Assembly: GCA_964403325.1 (NCBI GenBank)
Contig: CAYOFO010000044.1
Span: 1 to 10,531 of the forward strand
Reading direction: 5' to 3'
DNA from: CAZQNF01 sp964403325
GTDB taxonomy: Bacteria; Patescibacteriota; Patescibacteriia; Magasanikbacterales; GWA2-37-8
Length of the DNA stretch: 10,531 nt
The position numbers and the translations under genes are program-made. Position 1 is the first letter of the stretch, and each line of letters begins with the position of its first letter. Under the pieces are notes generated by a model. The model had not been told where the DNA came from, ran no database searches, and was given only the letters and a program-made list of their open reading frames with translations. This document shows positions 7,015 through 10,531 of this stretch, piece by piece.

Positions 7015-7622
7015 ATGAATTACTCCTACAAACAACTTACTGTTTCTGACATACCGCTGTTAAAAGAACTTCTCCAAGTTTTTGGTGAAGCATTTGGAGA
7101 ACGATCGACCTACCAAGATGCAATTCCAAGCGACTCATACTTACATTCATTACTCGGAAAAGACCATTTTATTGCCATAGTCGCGCAAGANNNNNNNNNN
7201 NNNNNNNNNNNNNNNNNNNNNNNNNNNNNNNNNNNNNNNNNNNNNNNNNNNNNNNNNNNNNNNNNNNNNNNNNNNNNNNNNNNNNNNNNNCATACTTACA
7301 TTCATTACTCGGAAAAGACCATTTTATTGCCATAGTCGCGCAAGATGAAAATAAAGTTATCGGCGGACTGGCAGCCTATGTACTCGAAAAATTCGAACAG
7401 GATCGACGCGAAATATACATTTACGATCTCGCGATTTTAAAAAACTATCGGCGCCAAAAAGTAGCTACCAACCTTATAAATGAATTGAAACGTGTTGCCA
7501 AAGAACGAGACGCCTACGTTATTTTTGTGCAGGCCGACCCTGAAGACGACCCTGCCATAAAACTCTATGAATCACTTGGGGTAAAGGAAGAGGTGTACCA
7601 CTTTGATATTCTTACCGACTAA
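7015..7622 (+). CDS. AAC(3)-I-type aminoglycoside N-acetyltransferase (GNAT), split by an assembly gap
   Basis: Merging the two 55-nt copies around the 100-N run restores one 150-codon frame from ATG 7015 to TAA 7620-7622. The product is a GNAT acetyltransferase very like AAC(3)-Ia, which acetylates the 3-amino group of gentamicin-type aminoglycosides with acetyl-CoA. Family-specific stretches are VFGEAFGE..TYQ (22-33), DSYLHSLL (40-47), GGLAAYVLEKFEQ (65-77), REIYIYDLAI (80-89), AYVIFVQADPEDDPA (115-129), and the end LGVKEEVYHFDI (136-147). The length fits the family (~150). The acetyl-CoA loop reads YRRQKVAT (93-100); the usual Gly after RRQ is Lys97, so activity is not assured. As printed, the gap shifts the frame, so the sequence must not be translated straight through. 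A GTG at 6985 is possible but less likely. Confidence 0.87.
7136..7345. other. Scaffold gap of 100 N flanked by an identical 55-nt duplication
   Basis: Bases 7136-7190 and 7291-7345 are the same 55 nt (both starting CATACTTACATTC), on each side of Ns 7191-7290. Joining the copies once gives an uninterrupted acetyltransferase frame. A 55-nt overlap equals a k-mer length widely used in de Bruijn graph assembly, so two graph edges sharing one vertex were probably scaffolded with an arbitrary gap. The true genome is likely 155 nt shorter here. Confidence 0.92.
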
Positions 7623-7682
7623 TAAGCAGCAGGGCAAAAAATATTTTTTTTAGCATGGACAAAAAAATTTACTTAAAACTTT

Positions 7683-8315
7683 ATGGGACGTTTTTACAAT
7701 TTTCCAGATAAAATTCGCGTTTTTTGCTATATAATGACTGGAGTATTAAGCATCATTATTACGTGCCTAATCGGTCTATTAGACCGTAATTTACTCATAG
7801 TTATTATCCAAACTGGAGGTATAGTCTTTTTACCAGCTATTCTCTATATAATCATTTTGGCTGTTGCAAAAAGAAAACACACGATTGGCGTTAAACTAGA
7901 AGCTACGCAAGAGGGTTTGTCGGTTGATAATAAAAATTTTTTTATTCCTAGCTTAGAAATTGCTTCAATAGACTTACCGATTTTAAAATATAGAGAAAAA
8001 TATACGTCTATATCCTTGTCCCTTATTATAAGGCTTAAAAACGGGCAGGTATTTAGATTTGAACAGAACGATCTAGGAGAAAATATTACATTATTAAAAA
8101 ATATGCAAAATTTTTTCTATCCTAATGCAAATGCTGAAAATTTTAATCTGTTTTTAGAGAGGTTAATTTTAACTCAAGAATTTAACAACATACCTTCACC
8201 ATCACCGAAATTCATTTTAAAAATAATTATTCTCACACTTATTGTAATAGCTACTATTATAATTATGAGTGTCTACATAGCATTTAAAATGTGTGGCAAC
8301 AATAGTGCGTGCTAG
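7683..8315 (+). CDS. Very AT-rich unknown membrane protein, PH-like middle domain possible
   Basis: The 210-residue protein is not recognised. It has two N-terminal membrane segments (about 13-33 and 37-62), a beta-rich soluble middle (about 66-145, with alternating strands such as KLEATQEGLSV, SISLSLIIRLKNG and QVFRFEQND) and one C-terminal membrane segment (178-201). Two hairpin membrane helices followed by a strand-rich domain recall YcxB/PH-like membrane proteins; this is a guess from layout only. Composition is far more AT-rich than the neighbours (31 G/C in 120 at 7921-8040, against 49 in 120 within the PhnB-like gene), which suggests separate origin. It lies 60 nt after the acetyltransferase; the spacer holds an A-run/T-run (AAAAAATATTTTTTTT). 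Likely ends at the hairpin at 8436-8464. Confidence 0.7.
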   Translation: MGRFYNFPDKIRVFCYIMTGVLSIIITCLIGLLDRNLLIVIIQTGGIVFLPAILYIIILAVAKRKHTIGVKLEATQEGLSVDNKNFFIPSLEIASIDLPILKYREKYTSISLSLIIRLKNGQVFRFEQNDLGENITLLKNMQNFFYPNANAENFNLFLERLILTQEFNNIPSPSPKFILKIIILTLIVIATIIIMSVYIAFKMCGNNSAC

Positions 8316-8389
8316 GATTCGCCGTCAACCTCACCGTTCTTTTAGCCCCAACATATTTAGGACGCTTATTTAAAATTATCTATAAATAA
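8309..8389 (+). pseudogene. Possible 3' remnant of a membrane-protein gene
   Basis: Overlapping the end of the previous gene in another frame, 8309-8389 reads a hydrophobic helix followed by a basic tail (FAVNLTVLLAPTYLGRLF then KIIYK) and a TAA. An in-frame stop at 8303-8305 closes it upstream. It may be the surviving C-terminus of an older gene cut off by the AT-rich gene. The piece is short and could be chance. Confidence 0.25.
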
Positions 8390-8435
8390 ACCTCAAATCA
8401 GGGTACCGCATTTTTTAACTGATCGATTAATACCC

Positions 8436-8464
8436 AATTGTCAATGAATATTGACAATTTTTTA
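8436..8464 (+). terminator. Intrinsic terminator (10-bp perfect palindrome plus T-run)
   Basis: AATTGTCAAT (8436-8445) pairs perfectly with ATTGACAATT (8450-8459) across a GAAT loop, followed directly by T residues (8460-8463). It would end transcripts of the upstream membrane-protein gene. The right arm also contains the TTGACA box of the next promoter, so the palindrome could instead or also be an operator. Confidence 0.65.
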
Positions 8465-8479
8465 GTTTATTGCTATATT
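8451..8479 (+). promoter_or_regulatory. Near-consensus sigma70 promoter of the structured RNA
   Basis: TTGACA (8451-8456) and TATATT (8474-8479) are separated by 17 nt, with TG one base before the -10 (extended -10). The predicted start is near 8486. No protein gene begins within 240 nt downstream; the GC-rich structured region does. Confidence 0.82.
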
Positions 8480-8494
8480 CAACTGTTCATTTTT

Positions 8495-8718
8495 CGACTG
8501 ACCACCTGTTACCCGGCTTATTTAAGGCAGATAACGAACTGGTCAGCCGAGATGAGCAAGCTGTGGCGCCACACAGAAGCTTGTCTTCGCGAAAAGGCCT
8601 ACGCTTTTCGTGACCATGGGCAGGAACAAACGGACTCCGTCTGTTAAAAACATCGCCATGAAGGCGAACAGACGGGAAACGTAACTGGCCCAAGAGGCAT
8701 CGGCTTCGGCAACCGATG
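8495..8718 (+). other. 5' domain of the structured RNA: five hairpins
   Basis: Helices visible: CTGACCA (8498-8504) with TGGTCAG (8540-8546); CAAGCT (8557-8562) with AGCTTG (8578-8583), enclosing a TGTG/CACA stem; CGAAAAG (8590-8596) with CTTTTCG (8604-8610); CCGTCTGTT (8637-8645) with AACAGACGG (8667-8675), enclosing CGCC/GGCG; and CATCG (8698-8702) with CGATG (8714-8718), capped by a GC-UUCG-GC tetraloop (8703-8710). TGGTCA could instead pair with TGACCA at 8611-8616. Confidence 0.6.
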
Positions 8719-8731
8719 AAAAAGTGTCTAA

Positions 8732-8971
8732 ATGAAAAAGAAGAAGAAGGGCCCTCTCTTGGCGGCGGCCGCGTTGGCCGCTGCTCTGAGCACCTCGCGG
8801 TGCTCGGAAGAAAACCCAGACTATCGCCCCCCCTCGGTGGACAGCAGGACGGATAGCGGCCTTCGCGCCGCGCCCGTCTACTGCAGGACGGCTGACGACA
8901 TGCCGACCGCCCCCATCGACGGGGGCACCTGCCCCGTCGATGGGGGAACCACCACCCCCGACTTGAACTAA
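8732..8971 (+). CDS. Small lipoprotein-like ORF inside the structured RNA (doubtful)
   Basis: Seventy-nine codons from ATG 8732 to TAA 8969-8971 encode a basic N-terminus (MKKKKKG), a hydrophobic Ala/Leu stretch (8-19), a Cys at 24, and a Pro/Asp/Thr/Gly-rich remainder with two PxDGGT units (APIDGGT, CPVDGGT). This is the layout of a small exported lipoprotein. However, the residues before the Cys are T-S-R, not a good lipobox, and there is no Shine-Dalgarno. Third codon positions are overwhelmingly G or C, unlike the other genes here. Nearly all of it is occupied by strong hairpins. Either a GC-rich gene was acquired and its message is very structured, or an open frame exists by chance in a structural RNA. 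I cannot decide from one sequence. Confidence 0.35.
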   Translation: MKKKKKGPLLAAAALAAALSTSRCSEENPDYRPPSVDSRTDSGLRAAPVYCRTADDMPTAPIDGGTCPVDGGTTTPDLN

Positions 8972-9000
8972 GAAAGCCACCACCCTGGCGCGGGTGGTGG
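8762..9000 (+). other. Central domain of the structured RNA, including a 15-bp perfect stem
   Basis: Stems: 8762-8770 with 8776-8784 (9 bp, one G-U); GAGCACC (8788-8794) with GGTGCTC (8799-8805) around TCGC; a composite hairpin 8844-8884 made of GCAG/CTGC, GACGG/CCGTC and GCGGC/GCCGC; CCCCCATCGACGGGG (8910-8924) with its exact complement (8932-8946) across 7 nt; and CCACCACCC (8977-8985) with GGGTGGTGG (8992-9000). Most of these fall inside the candidate ORF 8732-8971. Confidence 0.6.
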
Positions 9001-9008
9001 TGAAAGAA

Positions 9009-9129
9009 GCGCGCGAAAGAGCGCGCGACGGGGAGCACTGTTCATAACTAGTCCCCGACCATACAATTATTGACATCGAGCTTAGGGCAAGGCCCTATGA
9101 TCGTGAATAATTGTTCATGCGGACTAGTT
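9009..9129 (+). other. 3' domain of the structured RNA: nested long hairpin
   Basis: GCGCGC (9009-9014) pairs with GCGCGC (9021-9026) around GAAAGA. AACTAGTCC (9046-9054) pairs perfectly with GGACTAGTT (9121-9129). Inside it ACAATTATT (9063-9071) pairs with AATAATTGT (9106-9114), then CA-CGA (9074-9079, one T bulged) with TCGTG (9101-9105), then TAGGGC (9083-9088) with GCCCTA (9092-9097). CGGGGA (9029-9034) competes for the same bases through TCCCCG (9052-9057). The 80 nt after this domain (9130-9209) are mostly unpaired and AT-richer. Confidence 0.6.
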
Positions 9130-9209
9130 AGAAGAGTTGTTCGATGTTCAAACCTTCATTGCGGAGCTGTTGTTTACCCAAATCAGTCGTGAGTAATAAA
9201 ATAGTTTTG

Positions 9210-9233
9210 AGGCCTCCTATACCGGAGGCTTTT
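9210..9233 (+). terminator. Intrinsic terminator of the structured RNA
   Basis: GCCTCC (9212-9217) pairs with GGAGGC (9224-9229) around TATACC, with outer A-T and G-T pairs, followed by TTTT (9230-9233). It follows the structured region and precedes the helicase promoter, so it should separate the two transcripts. Confidence 0.75.
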
Positions 9234-9301
9234 GTCTTGAATTCAGGAAAATTTCAAACCACACACCTATCAAACATCCTCCAAACCAAAAGGGGGTTAC
9301 A

Positions 9302-9330
9302 TTGACACTAATCTCTTTTTAGGGTATACT
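9302..9330 (+). promoter_or_regulatory. Near-consensus promoter for the DEAD-box helicase gene
   Basis: TTGACA (9302-9307) and TATACT (9325-9330) are spaced by 17 nt. The predicted start near 9337 gives a leader of about 100 nt before the ATG at 9436, long for this gene-dense window. The stretch 9234-9301 before it shows nothing recognisable. Confidence 0.8.
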
Positions 9331-9409
9331 TGCTAATTCATTCAACCATTCGCATCTGATTCAAACGAATTACTCTTTATAGAGGCGGCTCTAAAAGAAA
9401 ATTCTTCGC

Positions 9410-9441
9410 GGTCATGTGCTTATACATTTTATCATATGACC
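9410..9441 (+). promoter_or_regulatory. Leader hairpin that buries the helicase start codon
   Basis: GGTCATGTG (9410-9418) pairs with CATATGACC (9433-9441) over 9 bp (one G-U) across a 14-nt AT-rich loop. The 3' arm contains the ATG (9436-9438). No Shine-Dalgarno is in the loop. Opening the hairpin would be needed for initiation, so it could make translation depend on temperature, a protein or the helicase itself. A smaller AAGAA/TTCTT stem (9395-9406) lies just upstream. Confidence 0.5.
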
Positions 9442-10531
9442 ACGTTTTCAACGCTTGGGCTGCGCCCGGAAATTCTCGAATCACTCAAAACCATGGGTTT
9501 TGAGACTCCAACTGACATCCAAAAAACCAGTATTTCCCACATTTTAAACTCGCGCCAAGATTTAATCGCTCTTGCCCAGACCGGCACCGGAAAAACCGGC
9601 GCCTTCAGCTTGCCGGTCTTATCTCTTATCGACGAAAACTCCAAGCGTCCACAGGCGCTTATTCTCTGCCCCACACGCGAACTGTGTTTACAAATCAGCA
9701 AAGACATTAAAACCTTTCTCACAGAGCTACCAAAAATAAAAGTAGTCGCTGTTTATGGTGGCGACAGCTATGTTACGCAACACAACGCGCTCTTTAACGG
9801 GGCGCAAATTATTGTGGGAACTCCAGGCCGCACCCTTGATATGGTGAATCGCGGCACCATAAAACTCGAGAGTATTTCCTGGCTTATCCTCGACGAGGCG
9901 GACGAGATGCTCAAGATGGGTTTTAAAGAAGAGCTTGATGCGATTTTAAAAACTTCACCCGCAGAAAAACAAACTTTGCTTTTCTCCGCAACCATGGATC
10001 GCACCATCGAACGCATCGCGAAAACGTACATGAAAAACCCAAAAGAAATTTCTGCTTCCATCAAAAACCAAGGCTCCGCGCAAATTAATCATGAATACTA
10101 TCTCATTCAGGCACGTGAAAAATACGAAGCCCTCAAACGCATTCTGGACGTTCATCCGGATATTTACGGCATTATTTTCTGCAATACTCGCCTCGAAACC
10201 CAAGAAATTGCCGGCAAACTGGTCCATGAAAAATATACGGCCGCTGCCATTAGCGGTGAACTCTCCCAACCCCAGCGCGAACAAGTGATGGCGCAATTTC
10301 GAGCTCGGCAAATCCAAATTCTCGTCGCAACCGATGTCGCAGCCCGTGGTATTGATGTCAAAGAACTCAGCCACGTTATTCATTACGGACTGCCCACCAA
10401 AGTTGATCATTACACCCACCGAAGCGGCCGCACCGGACGGGCGCACAGCACCGGCACGTCGATCGCCCTTATCCATATTCGCGAAAAATATCTTTTAAAG
10501 ATGATCGAAAGCAAAACCGGCGTTTTATTTA
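9436..10531 (+). CDS. DEAD-box ATP-dependent RNA helicase, 3' end outside the window
   Basis: The first 365 residues are present and include the whole two-domain helicase core; any C-terminal extension is cut off. Motifs in order: Q motif FETPTDIQ (22-29), I AQTGTGKT (47-54), Ia PTREL (79-83), VGTPGR (127-132), II DEAD (153-156), III SAT (184-186), IV IIFCNT (246-251), V ATDVAARGID (298-307) and VI HRSGRTGR (328-335). All catalytic residues are intact. Such enzymes unwind short RNA duplexes using ATP and act in ribosome assembly, RNA decay and cold adaptation (DeaD, RhlE, CshA types); which one cannot be told without the tail. The ATG at 9436 is chosen because the Q-motif region begins directly after it (FSTLGLRPEIL). 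It has its own promoter and a ~100-nt leader with a start-codon hairpin. Confidence 0.96.
   Translation, partial: MTTFSTLGLRPEILESLKTMGFETPTDIQKTSISHILNSRQDLIALAQTGTGKTGAFSLPVLSLIDENSKRPQALILCPTRELCLQISKDIKTFLTELPKIKVVAVYGGDSYVTQHNALFNGAQIIVGTPGRTLDMVNRGTIKLESISWLILDEADEMLKMGFKEELDAILKTSPAEKQTLLFSATMDRTIERIAKTYMKNPKEISASIKNQGSAQINHEYYLIQAREKYEALKRILDVHPDIYGIIFCNTRLETQEIAGKLVHEKYTAAAISGELSQPQREQVMAQFRARQIQILVATDVAARGIDVKELSHVIHYGLPTKVDHYTHRSGRTGRAHSTGTSIALIHIREKYLLKMIESKTGVLF

Larger units (their letters stand above)
8486..9233 (+). ncRNA. Large GC-rich ornate RNA, ~750 nt, class not recognised
   Basis: A strong promoter at one end and an intrinsic terminator at the other bound a region dense in perfect inverted repeats. 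These include a 15-bp stem (8910-8924/8932-8946), 9-bp stems at 8637-8645/8667-8675, 8977-8985/8992-9000, 9046-9054/9121-9129 and 9063-9071/9106-9114, and many of 6-7 bp. CGACTGA (8495-8501) near the 5' end can pair with TCAGTCG (9183-9189) just before the terminator, which would close the whole molecule. G+C is very high in the middle (85 of 120 at 8761-8880) in an AT-rich genome, as expected for a structured RNA under selection. I find no marks of tmRNA, RNase P RNA, SRP RNA or rRNA. Large ornate families (OLE, GOLLD, ROOL) are comparable in size, but I cannot match this to any. An internal 79-codon ORF may be translated, so a structured mRNA is the alternative. Confidence 0.65.

Noticed and set aside
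8487..9076. Long open frames on the minus strand (about 180 codons each)
   Set aside because: They mirror the GC-rich structured region, where stops are rare, have low-complexity Arg/Pro/Ser-rich products and run against the promoter and terminator, which are on the plus strand.
9070..9101. TTGACA...TATGAT as a second internal promoter
   Set aside because: The spacing is 20 nt and both boxes lie in hairpin arms of the 3' domain.
9041..9132. attC-like recombination site (AAC...GTTAG ends with a long inverted repeat)
   Set aside because: Only AAC and GTT match the simple-site consensus; the flanking bases do not fit RYYYAAC/GTTRRRY, the arms lack the usual unpaired bases, and no integrase is present.
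9134..9160. tRNA or tmRNA T-loop-like GTTCAAAC
   Set aside because: The bases on either side do not form a T-stem and no acceptor, anticodon or tag-ORF elements are found.
8402..9244. Many six-base restriction palindromes (NotI, PstI, HindIII, NcoI, SpeI twice, ApaI, EcoRI), as in cloning vectors
   Set aside because: They are spread over ~850 nt, not clustered, and most fall in hairpin arms where short palindromes are expected. No vector gene or origin is seen.
1..10531. Recoding of UGA as glycine (as in Gracilibacteria)
   Set aside because: All genes lack in-frame TGA and use normal GGN and TGG codons; absence of TGA stops alone is not evidence.
1..10531. CRISPR arrays, insertion sequences, tRNA or rRNA genes
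   Set aside because: No regularly spaced identical repeats, transposase, or RNA gene signatures were seen.

Overview
The window looks like a scaffold piece from a Candidate Phyla Radiation (Patescibacteria / Parcubacteria-like) genome. Three things point there. An almost self-complementary CCTGCCTGCCGGTAGGCAGG element of a type I recall as common in such genomes sits at 2613-2632. Small accessory proteins are closely packed, and no gene start has a recognisable Shine-Dalgarno sequence. Genes are moderately AT-rich (a hand count of 5581-5700 gives 49 G/C in 120) and read with the standard code; every visible stop is TAA or TAG. The lineage is inferred, since no rRNA or ribosomal protein gene is present.

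Layout. 2-484 is the 3' part of an SGNH/GDSL esterase gene. 496-1269 encodes a heme-oxygenase-fold protein with the ligand pattern of diiron oxidases. It converges on 1317-2168 (minus), a divergent RelA/SpoT-like nucleotidyltransferase. 2196-2443 is a degenerate heptanucleotide array holding the likely promoter of that gene. Two GC-rich palindromes follow (2564-2579, 2613-2632). 2719-4731 encodes a secreted subtilisin-family protease. Five small same-strand accessory genes follow: an AHSA1/SRPBCC protein, a double PhnB/VOC protein, a DUF1801 protein, a DUF1761 membrane protein and an AAC(3)-I-type aminoglycoside acetyltransferase. The last is split by a 100-N assembly gap whose flanks are an identical 55-nt duplication, so the gap is almost certainly artificial. 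7683-8315 is a very AT-rich unknown membrane protein.

The most unusual part is 8436-9233. A 10-bp palindrome with a T-run, probably the terminator of the upstream gene, overlaps a near-consensus promoter (TTGACA-N17-TATATT with an extended TG). Downstream come about 700 nt of strikingly GC-rich sequence (85 G/C in 120 at 8761-8880) packed with perfect inverted repeats (a 15-bp stem, several of 9 bp, many of 6-7 bp), several of them mutually exclusive. It ends at an intrinsic terminator (9210-9233). I read this as one autonomously transcribed, large, ornate RNA of about 750 nt. It may contain a 79-codon ORF with a signal-peptide-like N-terminus (8732-8971). I cannot assign it to a known RNA class.

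Directly downstream, a second near-consensus promoter (9302-9330) drives a DEAD-box RNA helicase gene (9436 to the window end) through a leader of about 100 nt, whose last hairpin buries the start codon. The structured RNA and the helicase are separate transcription units, but their adjacency suggests a possible functional link.
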